A stretch of 64,000 nucleotides of DNA from Ga0077527 sp945862135 (GCA_964203275.1 CAXNMF010000003.1:1-64000); one strand, 5' to 3'; positions 45,499 through 54,884 are shown, counted from the stretch's first letter. A program made the numbers and translations. The notes: a model not told the origin generated them from the sequence alone.

Positions 45499-47616
45499 TC
45501 AGGGCTTGGGTTCCGCGGGAACCTTGGACGGCTCCAGTGGCGGCAGCACCGGCGCTTCCATATGCGGCAGATTCGACTTCGGATCGGCCTTGACCTTGCG
45601 CTGTTCGCCGATGATGTATTGATATCGGTCGTTGGTCAGCGTGGTGGAGCTGGCGCCGTCGCGCAACACCGTCGGCCGCAGGAATATCATCAGGTTGGTC
45701 TTGTTGCGTGAACGTGAGCTGTAGCGGAACAATGAGCCGATCAGCGGTATGTCTCCCAGTACCGGCACCTTCTCGGTGCTGTCCCTGAATGAATCCTGAA
45801 TCAGCCCGCCGATCACCACGATCTGCCCGTCATCAACCAGCACAGTAGACTCCACGGCGCGCTTGTTGGTCACGACACCGGCCGGATTGAGAATGCGGTC
45901 TTGCACGCTGGAGACTTCCTGATAAATCTGCATTCGCACCGTGCCACCTTCGGAAATCTGCGGCTTGACCCGCAGCGTCAGTCCGACATCCTTGCGTTCG
46001 ATGGTCTGGAAAGGGGTCGGGGTGGTCGCGCCGCCGGACAAGGCGTATTGGCCGGTAATGAACGGCACGTTCTCGCCGATGATGATCCGGGCTTCTTCGT
46101 TATCCAGAGTCAGCAATGTCGGCGTCGAAAGGATATTGGCATTCCCGTCGTTCTCCAGCGCGCGAACCAGCAGATTGAGATTCAGCACCGTGCCGACACC
46201 GGGAATGTTGACCGTGCCGTTGATCACACCCAAGTTGAGTCCGCTGCCGGCGACTGCCGGGTTTTGGGCGATGCCCAAGATGTTCTGCCCCGGCCCACCA
46301 AAGTTTGTCCCACCGAATCCCTGGGCGTTGTTGCTGTTGAGCCCACCAAAACTTTGCCATTGCACGCCGAACTCCGCGGCCTTGTCTGCCGACAACTCCG
46401 CGATCAGCGCTTCGACATAGACCTGGGCGCGACGCACATCGAGCTTGTCAAGAACCGCCCGAAGATTCTGATAGATTGCATCAGGAGCGGTAATGATGAT
46501 CGAATTGGTCGCAGCATCGGCTTGGATAATGCCGCCCGGCGCGGTGGAAATTGTTGACGCCGACAATCCCGGACTCAATGGCGTCGTTGCAGCCGGTGAC
46601 AAGCCTTGCGACTGTCCCTGCATCTGAGCGGCTGCAGGCGTTGCCGCTGGCTGCGCAGTGCTTGAGGCCGACCGAACTGCAGCTGGCGCAACGTCAGTCT
46701 GGTAAATGGCGCGAAGCGTCTCCGCAACTTTCACCGCTTCGGCATTTTTCAGATGCACGACATGGATATTGCCGCCGACACTTGTCGGCGAGTCCAGCAT
46801 CGCCACCAGACTGCGCAGGCGCGTCAGCCGCGAGGGATTGTCCGAGCGCGCCAGCAGGCTGTTAGAACGGGTGTCGGCAACAATCATCATGCGCTGGCTG
46901 GTTTCAGCGCCCTGCGCCGTTTCGGCAAACAGTCGATTTACCGTCTGCGCCACATCCAGCGCCGAAGCATGGCGTAGCGGAATCAGTATCGGATCGGTGC
47001 CGCTTGGCTGGTCAATCGAATCGATTATTTTTTCAAGCCGCTGCAGATTATTGGCGTAATCGGTGATCACCAGCGTGTTGTTGTTGGGGTATGCGGTGAT
47101 CGTGTTGTTCGGTGCAATCAGCGGCCGCAGGATCGGAACCATCTGTGCGGCCGACTCATATTTCAGGGTAAACACCTGCGTCTGGATCTGGTCGCCGCGC
47201 GCACGCGCTTTGTCCTGCGGCCCCAGCGTCGGCCCGGACTGCAGTTTGGCATCACTCTCCGGCAGGATTTTCACAATGCCGCGTTCCTCGATTGCGGCAA
47301 AACCCTGCAGGCGCAATGCAGACAGGAATACCTCGTACACCAGTGAGCGCGTCATCGGCCGCGCCGAAACGATATTGACGGTACCCTTGACCCGGGGATC
47401 CAATAGGAAATTGCGGCCAGTGATTTCGCCAACCGCCTTGACCACGCCTTCAATATCGGCGTTGACGAAATTCAGTGTCACTACGTCGGGGTCTGCCGCA
47501 CGGACTGGTGCGGGTGTTGATGCAGGTGCAGCCGTCCGCTCGGCCGAATGCAGCGGCCCGACCCACGCGACGGAGAAAGAAAATGCCAGTGACAGCAATA
47601 ATCGCAAATAACTCAT
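45499..47616 (-). CDS. gspD: Type II secretion secretin GspD
   Basis: A 705-residue outer-membrane secretin. After a signal peptide (LRLLLSLAFSFSVAWVGPL) come the N0 domain (VTLNFVNADIEGVVKAVGEI) and the N1-N3 domains (about 130-410) with a proline/serine-rich insertion. The secretin core (about 430-670) has VPGVGTVLNLNLLVRALEND, ILSTPTLLTLDNEEARIIIG and VPVLGDIPLIGSLFRYSSR, the conserved secretin signature. It makes the outer-membrane gate for folded exoproteins. A short C-terminal S-domain-like tail may bind a pilotin, which is not seen here. It leads gspE after 121 bases. Confidence 0.97.
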   Translation of the reverse strand: MSYLRLLLSLAFSFSVAWVGPLHSAERTAAPASTPAPVRAADPDVVTLNFVNADIEGVVKAVGEITGRNFLLDPRVKGTVNIVSARPMTRSLVYEVFLSALRLQGFAAIEERGIVKILPESDAKLQSGPTLGPQDKARARGDQIQTQVFTLKYESAAQMVPILRPLIAPNNTITAYPNNNTLVITDYANNLQRLEKIIDSIDQPSGTDPILIPLRHASALDVAQTVNRLFAETAQGAETSQRMMIVADTRSNSLLARSDNPSRLTRLRSLVAMLDSPTSVGGNIHVVHLKNAEAVKVAETLRAIYQTDVAPAAVRSASSTAQPAATPAAAQMQGQSQGLSPAATTPLSPGLSASTISTAPGGIIQADAATNSIIITAPDAIYQNLRAVLDKLDVRRAQVYVEALIAELSADKAAEFGVQWQSFGGLNSNNAQGFGGTNFGGPGQNILGIAQNPAVAGSGLNLGVINGTVNIPGVGTVLNLNLLVRALENDGNANILSTPTLLTLDNEEARIIIGENVPFITGQYALSGGATTPTPFQTIERKDVGLTLRVKPQISEGGTVRMQIYQEVSSVQDRILNPAGVVTNKRAVESTVLVDDGQIVVIGGLIQDSFRDSTEKVPVLGDIPLIGSLFRYSSRSRNKTNLMIFLRPTVLRDGASSTTLTNDRYQYIIGEQRKVKADPKSNLPHMEAPVLPPLEPSKVPAEPKP

Positions 47617-47806
47617 TGAATGATGATCGATTTATGTATTACGCAACAATGCAACAAACATGAAAATATCTTCAACCCCAAACCCTGATGTCGGCACTGA
47701 TTGGCGTCAAGGGCCGCTGCTGGTCAATACCGTAGCTGGAGTGTAGGCCCTCTTGCACGAATGAAAGACATTTGTTTCGGATGCGCATCCTGCCCAATCA
47801 ACTGCA

Positions 47807-48244
47807 TCATTTGCGCGGCAATACCAGCTTTTCCCGGATCCCCCGGCGATCCAGCACAACATGGTCGGGCCACACTTCAGCCAGAGTGACTCCAGGAAGC
47901 ACTTCCTCCCCCTCACGAACGGCCAATACCTTTTTGCCATCAGCCTGTAAAACCGCATGCCCGTAACGATCGCCGGATGCCGCAGCAACACCGAGCAACT
48001 TGATGCTGCTGCTGGATTGCACGGTTGCGCCTGCATTCGCGGGGGCGCTGCCGAACAAGGTATCGGCGTCAGATGCTTTTGCAGCAATCCCTTTTCCTTG
48101 CGCCGCGCGTGGTTGCGGGCCCGGCGCCAGCCATTGCCAGGTCCAGTACGCCAGCACGAACCCCAGCAGCGTCAGCGCCGCAAGGCTCACCAGGCGCACT
48201 GTCCAGTTCTGGACAGAATCTGATCGTCCGCCACTACCCGACAT
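47807..48244 (-). CDS. gspC: Type II secretion protein GspC (short form)
   Basis: A 145-residue protein with one N-terminal membrane helix (LVSLAALTLLGFVLAYWTWQ, about 18-37) and a periplasmic HR domain (about 78-145: SSSIKLLGVAAASGDRYGHA, VREGEEVLPGVTLAEVWPDH). It lacks the C-terminal PDZ domain of longer GspC proteins. GspC links the secretin to the inner-membrane platform and helps to select substrates. It is divergent from gspG, with about 220 bases between them that should hold both promoters; TTGCAC at 48371 and TATGCT at 48398 are too far apart to call. Confidence 0.88.
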   Translation of the reverse strand: MSGSGGRSDSVQNWTVRLVSLAALTLLGFVLAYWTWQWLAPGPQPRAAQGKGIAAKASDADTLFGSAPANAGATVQSSSSIKLLGVAAASGDRYGHAVLQADGKKVLAVREGEEVLPGVTLAEVWPDHVVLDRRGIREKLVLPRK

Positions 48245-48463
48245 GTTTCTTCAGGACCTTTGCCAACACTGGAAACCTTCGAATTAACCATTCCGCAAGG
48301 CTCGGCGGACCTCAACCGAACGTCGGTAAAAACCGGGGCCGGGATCGAGAGCGTATTCACCAGCGACCGCTTGCACCGGGTCGGCGGTCATAGATGATAT
48401 GCTATATTTCTACCCGCGGAAACAATCGACAACCGTCAAAAATCAGAGAGTTAGCAGGGCAAA

Positions 48464-48895
48464 ATGAAAGAAAAGCCCGGATCGCGCGGTTTCACCCTGC
48501 TCGAAGTCATGGTCGTTGTTGTCATCCTCGGCATACTCGCTGCACTGGTGGTTCCCAAAGTCATCAGCCGGCCTGATGAAGCCCGCGTCATTGCAGCGAA
48601 GCAGGACATCGCCAGCCTGATGCAAGCACTCAAGCTTTATCGCCTCGACAATCAGCGCTACCCCACAACCGAACAGGGTTTACAGGCCTTGGTCACGAAA
48701 CCGACCACCAGCCCGGTTCCACCGAACTGGAAGTCCGGTGGATATGTGGAGCGACTGGCCCGCGATCCATGGGGAAATCCCTATCAGTTCCTCAATCCGG
48801 GACTGCGCGGTGAAATCGACGTTTTCACCTTGGGTGCAGACGGCGCAACGGGCGGTGAAGGCCATGATGCCGACATCGGCTCGTGGAACCTGTAA
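48464..48895 (+). CDS. gspG: Type II secretion major pseudopilin GspG
   Basis: A 143-residue major pseudopilin. The prepilin site is RG-FTLLEVMVVVVILGIL (cleavage after G9, E at position +5), followed by the conserved VPKVISRPDEARVIAAKQDI. The middle YPTTEQGLQALVTKPT and the calcium-site region GADGATGGEGHDADIGSWNL are typical GspG features. Prepilin peptidase (GspO) is needed to process it but is not encoded here. It starts the operon gspGHIJKLMN. Confidence 0.97.
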   Translation: MKEKPGSRGFTLLEVMVVVVILGILAALVVPKVISRPDEARVIAAKQDIASLMQALKLYRLDNQRYPTTEQGLQALVTKPTTSPVPPNWKSGGYVERLARDPWGNPYQFLNPGLRGEIDVFTLGADGATGGEGHDADIGSWNL

Positions 48896-48901
48896 TCACT
48901 C

Positions 48902-49453
48902 ATGCCGGTGGTTTTTGACCTCATCCTGACCCGCCGGCATCCGGCTACGCCGACGTACAGGCGCGGCTATACGCTGGTGGAGATGCTTGTTGTGCTGATG
49001 ATCATGGGCCTGCTGATCGGCACCATCAGCGTTATTGCATATCCCTCCTCCAAAGAAACGCTGCAACTTGAAGCACAACGACTCGCGCAACTGTTGAACC
49101 TTGCTGCAGCTGAATCGCGCGTTTCGGGCAAAAACTTTCGCTGGACTTCTGATGGTCCTGGTTACCGTTTCCTGCGCTGGCAAAACGACAATGGTTGGGT
49201 CGAAATCCGCGATAACGACCTGCTGCGACCGCGTGTGCTGCAGTCAGGAATGACCATCAACAGCCTGCGGATTGAAAATATTCGCAGGCAGGGGGTGATG
49301 CAGATCGACTTCACGCCGCATGGGCTGCCGCTGGCGTACACCATCGAGTTGGCTTCCGGTGACAAACGCCATGCCGTTTTCGCCTCTCCCGTCGGCGAAG
49401 CTCAGGCCGTTATCCGTCGGGATTCAGCATATGTTGAAGTTGCGACACGCTGA
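48902..49453 (+). CDS. gspH: Type II secretion minor pseudopilin GspH
   Basis: A 183-residue minor pseudopilin. The prepilin cleavage site is in YRRG-YTLVEMLVVLMIMGLL (about 21-39, with the +5 glutamate). The globular part has VSGKNFRWTSDGPGYRFLRW, common in GspH. About 20 residues precede the cleavage site, longer than usual, so a later start is possible. It lies 6 bases after gspG and its end overlaps gspI by 23 bases. Confidence 0.9.
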   Translation: MPVVFDLILTRRHPATPTYRRGYTLVEMLVVLMIMGLLIGTISVIAYPSSKETLQLEAQRLAQLLNLAAAESRVSGKNFRWTSDGPGYRFLRWQNDNGWVEIRDNDLLRPRVLQSGMTINSLRIENIRRQGVMQIDFTPHGLPLAYTIELASGDKRHAVFASPVGEAQAVIRRDSAYVEVATR

Positions 49454-49826
49454 TCGGGCGGGGTTCACGCTGATCGAAGTGATGGTCGCGCTGGCCATCA
49501 TTTCCATCGCGCTGATGGCCGCTCTGCGAGCGTCCGGACAAGGCGCATCCAATGTCAGCGAATTGCGCTCACGCCTGCTGGCCGGATGGGTCGCAGAAAA
49601 CCGGCTTGCCGAACACCGGGCGCGCGGTGAATGGTTCTCCCCGGGTATCCGTCGCGGCACGGATCGTCAGGCCGGCATTGATTTTTCCTGGCGTGAAGAG
49701 GTTACGGACACGCCTAACCCCTCATTCCGCAGAGTAGATATCTATATCCAAGCGACGCCGACAGAACCGCATGTCCTCGCGCATCTCGCTGGATTTATTA
49801 CTCAGCCACCTCAGGCAGCCCGATGA
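49431..49826 (+). CDS. gspI: Type II secretion minor pseudopilin GspI
   Basis: A 131-residue minor pseudopilin. The start ATG at 49431 lies inside the end of gspH. The prepilin site is RAG-FTLIEVMVALAIISIALM (cleavage after G12, +5 glutamate). NRLAEHRARGEW is the conserved region after the helix in GspI. With GspJ and GspK it forms the tip of the pseudopilus. The stop overlaps gspJ by 4 bases. Confidence 0.95.
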   Translation: MLKLRHADRAGFTLIEVMVALAIISIALMAALRASGQGASNVSELRSRLLAGWVAENRLAEHRARGEWFSPGIRRGTDRQAGIDFSWREEVTDTPNPSFRRVDIYIQATPTEPHVLAHLAGFITQPPQAAR

Positions 49827-50419
49827 ATCAGCGCAAATGTGGCGGCTTCACGCTGATCGAGTTGATGGCGGCCATGCTGATCCTGGCGCTGCTCGCGCTG
49901 ATGTCGCATCGCGGTCTGACGAGTGTTCTTGATACGCGCGATCACGTCCGTCAGGAAACTGAAAAATGGCATCGCGTGTCGGCTTTTCTCGAACGCTTTG
50001 AGCGTGACATCATGCTGGCCGCTCCTCGGCCGGTTCGCACCCCCAACGGTTCAGCGCCGCCGTGGCGCGGCCAGGTTGTGACATTGGCCGACAATGCGCC
50101 GCAATTCGAATTCAGCCGTTTTGCATCCACTGACAACATGGATGTTGCACGCAGGCTCGCCTATCATCTCAACAGTAAGGGCCAGATCGAACTCTGGATA
50201 TGGCCGGCTCTGGATGTGTCGCCGGAATCCACCCCGGGTCGTTTTGCCGTATTGAGCGATGTCACCCGCTTTGAGGTGCATTACCTCGGTGCGGCCCTTG
50301 GCTGGGAGGACCGATGGCCTGTCGCCGGCGTCACCGCGGCAATACCCAAGGCCATCCGCCTGCGCCTGGTACTGGCCAGTGGCGAAGACATCGTTCGCAT
50401 ATATGCTCTGCATTCATGA
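49823..50419 (+). CDS. gspJ: Type II secretion minor pseudopilin GspJ
   Basis: A 198-residue minor pseudopilin. The prepilin site is CGG-FTLIELMAAMLILALL (cleavage after G8, +5 glutamate). MSHRGLTSVLDTRDHVRQET and FLERFERDIMLAAPRPVR (about 30-75) are conserved in GspJ. The tip complex GspI-J-K caps the pseudopilus. ATGA overlap with gspK shows translational coupling. Confidence 0.95.
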   Translation: MNQRKCGGFTLIELMAAMLILALLALMSHRGLTSVLDTRDHVRQETEKWHRVSAFLERFERDIMLAAPRPVRTPNGSAPPWRGQVVTLADNAPQFEFSRFASTDNMDVARRLAYHLNSKGQIELWIWPALDVSPESTPGRFAVLSDVTRFEVHYLGAALGWEDRWPVAGVTAAIPKAIRLRLVLASGEDIVRIYALHS

Positions 50420-51345
50420 CCAAGCTTAGCCAAAAGCGGTTTCAACGCGGAGTTGCGGTTGTGCTCGCCATGGGTGTGGTCGCATTGGCAGCCATGGCTT
50501 CTGCAGCACTTCTAGTCAGCCAGAATACCTGGGCGCGGCACAACGAACTGGCGGCACAGCGCACGCAGGCATTTCTGGTGGTTAAAGCCGGAATTGACTG
50601 GGGCCGTGCCGTGCTCAGCGATGATCGCCGCAGCAGCAACGTTGATCACCTGGGTGAACCATGGGCCTTGCGCCTGCCCCCTCTGCCCGTTGATAACGGC
50701 AAACTGAGCGGTTACCTCGAAGATCAGAATGCCCGCCTCAACCTGAACAATCTGATCAGGAACGGACAGATCAACCCCATCCAGTTTGCGTACTTTCAAC
50801 GGCTGTTGTCGATCCTGGGATTGCCTTCCAATCTCGCTGACGCACTTGCAGACTGGCTGGATGCCGATGGCGAGCGCTACGCTAAAGGCGGCGCTGAAGA
50901 CGACTACTACATGTCTCTGGATACGCCATATCTTGCTGCAAACCAGCCGATGACCGATGTGGCCGAACTGGCCCTGGTCAGCGGTTTTGACGAGAGTGTG
51001 CGTGCCCGCCTGCTCCCCTTTGTGACTGCACTTCCCCGTTACACACCAGTCAACGTCAATACCGCAACGCCGGAGGTGCTGGCAGCGATTGTGGATGGTC
51101 TGAGCCTTGATGAAGCAAGGAGTCTGGTCACGCGTCGCGATCGCGCCTACGCCCGCAATCCTGCGGACTTTCGCCTGATGCTGCCCAAGGGCGCGAAGTT
51201 TGCCGAAAACGACATCACGGTCAACAGCGATTATTTCGTCGCGCGCATTCACGTGGTTATCGGCGGTGCCGAAGCCCATGGCGCCGCTTTGCTGGCTCGC
51301 CAAGGCAATGATTGGCCCGCGGTGATCTGGCGGAAATCGTTATGA
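50416..51345 (+). CDS. gspK: Type II secretion minor pseudopilin GspK
   Basis: A 309-residue minor pseudopilin, longer than the others as usual for GspK. The processed helix is RG-VAVVLAMGVVALAAMASA, without the +5 glutamate; I understand that to be normal for GspK. The large globular domain has NGKLSGYLEDQNARLNLNNL (about 95-114), ALADWLDADGER with acidic residues near 152-163, and TPVNVNTATPEVLAAIVDGL (helix-hairpin-helix-like, about 212-231). It starts within the gspJ stop and its own end overlaps gspL by 4 bases. Confidence 0.96.
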   Translation: MTKLSQKRFQRGVAVVLAMGVVALAAMASAALLVSQNTWARHNELAAQRTQAFLVVKAGIDWGRAVLSDDRRSSNVDHLGEPWALRLPPLPVDNGKLSGYLEDQNARLNLNNLIRNGQINPIQFAYFQRLLSILGLPSNLADALADWLDADGERYAKGGAEDDYYMSLDTPYLAANQPMTDVAELALVSGFDESVRARLLPFVTALPRYTPVNVNTATPEVLAAIVDGLSLDEARSLVTRRDRAYARNPADFRLMLPKGAKFAENDITVNSDYFVARIHVVIGGAEAHGAALLARQGNDWPAVIWRKSL

Positions 51346-52559
51346 GCGTATTGCGCATCTACCTGCCGCTTGCAGGGCCCGTGGACCGTTGCGCGTGGGC
51401 GCTGATCGAGGATGGGCGGGATCCGGTATGCGGCGAAGGACCGCTCGCTGACCTGCCACGGCATGCTGTCGGAACCGAGCTGATCATTCCGGCAACAGAT
51501 GTCTTGCTGACGCGAACTTCACTGCCTGCCGGACTGAAAAAACCCTCCGGTCAGGTATTGGCGTTTGCACTTGAAGAGCAAACCGCAAGCGAACCGGACA
51601 GCAACCAGGTCGTCCGCCTTGGATCAGCTGGAGAAGATGCGGTACTGGCTGTAATCGACAAAGCCGCGATGGCACGCTGGCATGACGCTTTGGCCGCCGT
51701 CGGTATTTCCACCTGATGACGTGTACTGCGAAACGTTGATGCTGCCGCTCCACGGGAACGGATGGAGCGTCTCCTGGAACGGGCAGCAGGGGTTTGTTCG
51801 AACAGCCCCATTTTGAAGGCAGCGCAACCGACAGCTGGCAGCCGCTCCACCGCCACCGGTGTCGCTTTCCCTGATGCTGGAGTCCGCGCGCCGCAACACG
51901 CAAAACCTCCTGAAAAAATCGCCGTTCATCCTTCAACACCGGACGGGGCCCCCGATGCAGCGCAATGGCAACGTCAGCTTGGTCTTCCTGTTACGGTCGG
52001 CGCCCAGCTTGATTGGCGCGTCTCGGCAACAAACACCGAATCCCGATTAATACAGACACAGCGTCGCTGGAGCACAGACACTGCGCTTTGGACGCGACTG
52101 CGTCCCGCAGGCTGGATCGTTCTGGCTGCACTTGCCGTGCATCTGATCGCATCTGGCGTTGACTGGATGCTGCTTGAAGGATCCCAGCGCTCGCTGCGCA
52201 ATGGCATGGAAATGCAGTTTCGTGCACTGTTTCCGGAATCGGTCGCCGTAGTTGATCCGGCATTGCAGATGCGCCGGAAACTGACTGAGGCACGCCATGC
52301 TGCAGGGCTCGTGGATGGCACCGATTTTCTGCCGCTGCTGGACAAAGCCACTGCCGCATTGAAAAGTCTTCCCAGTGATGCACTCCGGGTCATGACTTAT
52401 GACCAGGGACGCCTGACAGTCGAATTGCGTGTGCAGGATTCCGGTGCAATACAGCGCCTGATCAATGAGCTTCAGCGTGCAGGGCTGGCTGTCGAGGCAC
52501 CGGCCAACACCTCGAAATCCGGCTCCCCCACTACGATTATTTCGATGCGTGAATCATGA
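51342..52559 (+). pseudogene. gspL: Type II secretion protein GspL, broken by several frame changes
   Basis: GspL is an inner-membrane protein that binds GspE and GspM. The N-terminus (MSVLRIYLPLAGPVDRCAWA, KPSGQVLAFALEEQ) reads to a stop at 51716. Frames then change at least three times between 51716 and 51930 (DDVYCETLMLPLHGNGWSV, PHFEGSATDSWQPL, SLSLMLESARR), before PEKIAVHPSTPDGAPDAAQW, the membrane helix GWIVLAALAVHLIASGVDWM and the C-terminal domain ending IISMRES. The pieces together are about 400 residues, a normal GspL length. This dense cluster within 200 bases looks like a poor consensus, but cannot be excluded as real inactivation. Confidence 0.85.
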
Positions 52560-53053
52560 ACAAGCGAATACTCGATTTGTGGTCATCACGCGCGCCTGCC
52601 GAGAGAGCAGCAGCCGCAGTTTTGGCCATTGTGATCGGCGCACTGCTTTGTTTCTGGTTTATCCATATCGCGGGACAGGAACGCAACCGGCTGAAAATCA
52701 GTGTTTCGGCGTTGAAATCCCAATCCGCAACAATGGAGCAACAAAGCTCGGAATATGGTCGACTGAAGGCGGCATCGGCAAACAAGCCATCCCTTGCCCC
52801 GCAGGATCTTCGTGGAGTCATACAGGGCCAGATTGACAGTGCAGGCCTGTCAACATCACTGATCAAGATGGACGCAGTGGATGCAGGAACCGTTCAGATC
52901 AGTCTCAATGCACTGTCCTTTGCAAACTGGCTCGCATTCGCGCGCAACTTACAGAGACAACAAATCCGGATCCAGACCTGCCGGATAGAAGCCCTGTCCA
53001 CAGCCGACCGCGTCAGCATCACCGCGACATTGTCGATTACACGCGCCCGCTGA
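52556..53053 (+). CDS. gspM: Type II secretion protein GspM
   Basis: A 165-residue inner-membrane protein with one helix (AAAAVLAIVIGALLCFWFIH, about 16-36) and a periplasmic ferredoxin-like part (RGVIQGQIDSAGLSTSLIK, NALSFANWLAFARNLQRQQ). GspM pairs with GspL to place the ATPase. The ATG overlaps the gspL stop (ATGA) and its stop shares a base with the gspN ATG (TGATG), so the series is tightly coupled. Confidence 0.93.
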   Translation: MNKRILDLWSSRAPAERAAAAVLAIVIGALLCFWFIHIAGQERNRLKISVSALKSQSATMEQQSSEYGRLKAASANKPSLAPQDLRGVIQGQIDSAGLSTSLIKMDAVDAGTVQISLNALSFANWLAFARNLQRQQIRIQTCRIEALSTADRVSITATLSITRAR

Positions 53054-53814
53054 TGCCGAGTACCAAACAGAGGAATGTCGCAGGGTTTGTGATTTGCGGC
53101 CTTATCGCCTATGCGGTCGGGCTGATCTGCCTGCTCCCTGCGTCCCTGATTGACCGCTATCTTCACACACACACCGATGGCATCGTTCGTCTTGCCGATG
53201 CGCGTGGCACGGTCTGGGCTGGCGAGGGTTATGTGGAACTGCGCGACAACGAAAAACTTTCCGCGCCCCCGCAATATGTCATCTGGCGTTTTTTTCCTAA
53301 CTCCGTGTGGAATGGGCATCTTGGGTTCATGCTGAACCTGAATCAGTCCACCCAAAACACTTCCGTGGAGATCGGTATTTCCAGTCTCTCGCTGCGCAAC
53401 GCGGCGTTTCATTTGCCTGCTTCTGCGCTGGCACTGGCAGTACACAAGCTTGCACCACTGGGACTTCGGGGCGATTTGTCGATACAGATTAAAGATATGC
53501 AATTCGACGAAAATCAGACGGCAGGAAATGCGCACCTGGAATGGATGCGTGCCGGTTCTGCGATGACCACAGTCAGCCCCCTGGGCCACTACAAGGTTGA
53601 TCTCCTGACGCAGGGATCGGTGATCAAGGTTGTACTGGTGACCTTGAACGGCCCGCTGCAACTGGAAGGAGAAGGATCCTGGGCGCTCCGGTCAGCGCCG
53701 AATTTCTCGGGAAAGGCACGAATACCGGCTTCGCTGCATCAGCAGTTGAGCCCGATGTTGCGCCTGATCTCGAACGAGCGTGCGCCGGGAGAATTCGATA
53801 TTCAGATCCGGTAG
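53053..53814 (+). CDS. gspN: Type II secretion protein GspN
   Basis: A 253-residue protein with one N-terminal membrane helix (FVICGLIAYAVGLICLLPAS, about 11-30). The rest is a periplasmic beta-rich domain with the GspN features VRLADARGTVWAGEGYVEL and LGLRGDLSIQIKD. It occurs only in some type II systems and is thought to lie between the membranes. It is the last gene of the gspGHIJKLMN arm and overlaps gspM by one base. No clear terminator is visible before the convergent gene at 53845. Confidence 0.9.
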   Translation: MPSTKQRNVAGFVICGLIAYAVGLICLLPASLIDRYLHTHTDGIVRLADARGTVWAGEGYVELRDNEKLSAPPQYVIWRFFPNSVWNGHLGFMLNLNQSTQNTSVEIGISSLSLRNAAFHLPASALALAVHKLAPLGLRGDLSIQIKDMQFDENQTAGNAHLEWMRAGSAMTTVSPLGHYKVDLLTQGSVIKVVLVTLNGPLQLEGEGSWALRSAPNFSGKARIPASLHQQLSPMLRLISNERAPGEFDIQIR

Positions 53815-53844
53815 CAGCGACCGATAAACACTGCAAATAATCCC

Positions 53845-54486
53845 TTAGAACTTCACCACCAGGCCGGCGGTATACAAATCGATATTACCGACGTTCCCGG
53901 CACTATCCGAAATCTGATAACGCTCCACCTCGCCACGCAAACCAACTGCTTTGGTCAAATCGTATTGAACGCCCAAGCCGAACTTTGCGCTGGTGTCAGA
54001 TTTGCCGGGATTCGGATACGGCACCACCACGCCGCCGGTGCCTGTCAAGGTATCGCGAACCGACGTGTAAACCACGCCGACCCGGCCCAGTGCTGAAAAT
54101 GAATTGGTAATCGGCAGTGTGCCGACCAAGTCCACGTTCGCCCCCTGACGCCGCATCTTGCCCTCCAGGACACCGGCCGGGGTCGTGGTGGTCGCGACAT
54201 AGGTAAACCGCCCCAAATCAACGTAGCCGCCTTCGACAGCGAAATTACGATGGAACTGATAACCGGCGAACAGTTTGCCCCCGCTATGGTTGTCGTCCGC
54301 TGTGACCGTGCCGATCGTAAACCCGGCGGCCGTCAATTCCCGGCCGATTCGTCCGGCGTCTATCGATGCTTTTGAGAAACCGACATTTGCGCCCACATAC
54401 CAGCCCGGATCTGCGGCAAAGGCCCCCTGAACAGCCGTCACTCCGCACAAAAATCCCGCGATTACGACAATTTTGGCTGTTTTCAT
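53845..54486 (-). CDS. Outer-membrane eight-strand beta-barrel protein (OmpA/Opa-like)
   Basis: A 213-residue exported barrel. The start at 54486 has GGGGGA upstream and is followed by a signal peptide (MKTAKIVVIAGFLCGVTAVQ, cleavage AFA). The mature part begins DPGWYVGANVGFSKASIDAG, then AGYQFHRNFAVEGGYVDLG, FGLGVQYDLTKAVGLRGEVE, and ends LYTAGLVVKF, with the terminal phenylalanine expected of an outer-membrane barrel. It resembles the OmpA N-terminal barrel family. Function is unknown; EPS- or surface-related use is suggested only by position. Confidence 0.88.
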   Translation of the reverse strand: MKTAKIVVIAGFLCGVTAVQGAFAADPGWYVGANVGFSKASIDAGRIGRELTAAGFTIGTVTADDNHSGGKLFAGYQFHRNFAVEGGYVDLGRFTYVATTTTPAGVLEGKMRRQGANVDLVGTLPITNSFSALGRVGVVYTSVRDTLTGTGGVVVPYPNPGKSDTSAKFGLGVQYDLTKAVGLRGEVERYQISDSAGNVGNIDLYTAGLVVKF

Positions 54487-54884
54487 TGAATCCCCCGAAA
54501 AAGTCATTGCTGCCAATTAATTCATAAGGTTACAGAGCCTTTTTATAGTAGATTATTGATTTGCTGTCAAAATGACTTTACTTGTAAACCTAAAAATTCA
54601 TCCAAATTTCGCCATAAATACAACAATCTCTGAAGCACGGATCGCTTCGAGGAATTCAAAACGCCAATACCCCATCATGTTGCCTATAAAAATGCAGTCG
54701 ATATTAACTATATTATTGATTTTTAAGACTTGTTATAGTTAACAGGGCACTGGTCTGCAAGAATCCGTTTCAACCCTGAAATTAACATTCGGCCCCTTTT
54801 AATGACTTTTGCGCGACCAAGTCCGCTCGGTCACGTAACATTCTTTTTCCGCCGGTAATATCGCTATCTCTGAAAGCTAACCTA
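54487..54884. other. AT-rich intergenic region between divergent barrel gene and epsI
   Basis: About 400 bases, clearly AT-rich compared with its flanks, without a recognisable gene. It should hold promoters for both divergent genes. The motif TATTATTGATTT occurs at about 54711 and a near copy (GATTATTGATTTG) at about 54551. TTATAGTTAAC near 54733 could be a -10 region, but I could not pair it with a -35 at normal spacing. Confidence 0.5.
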
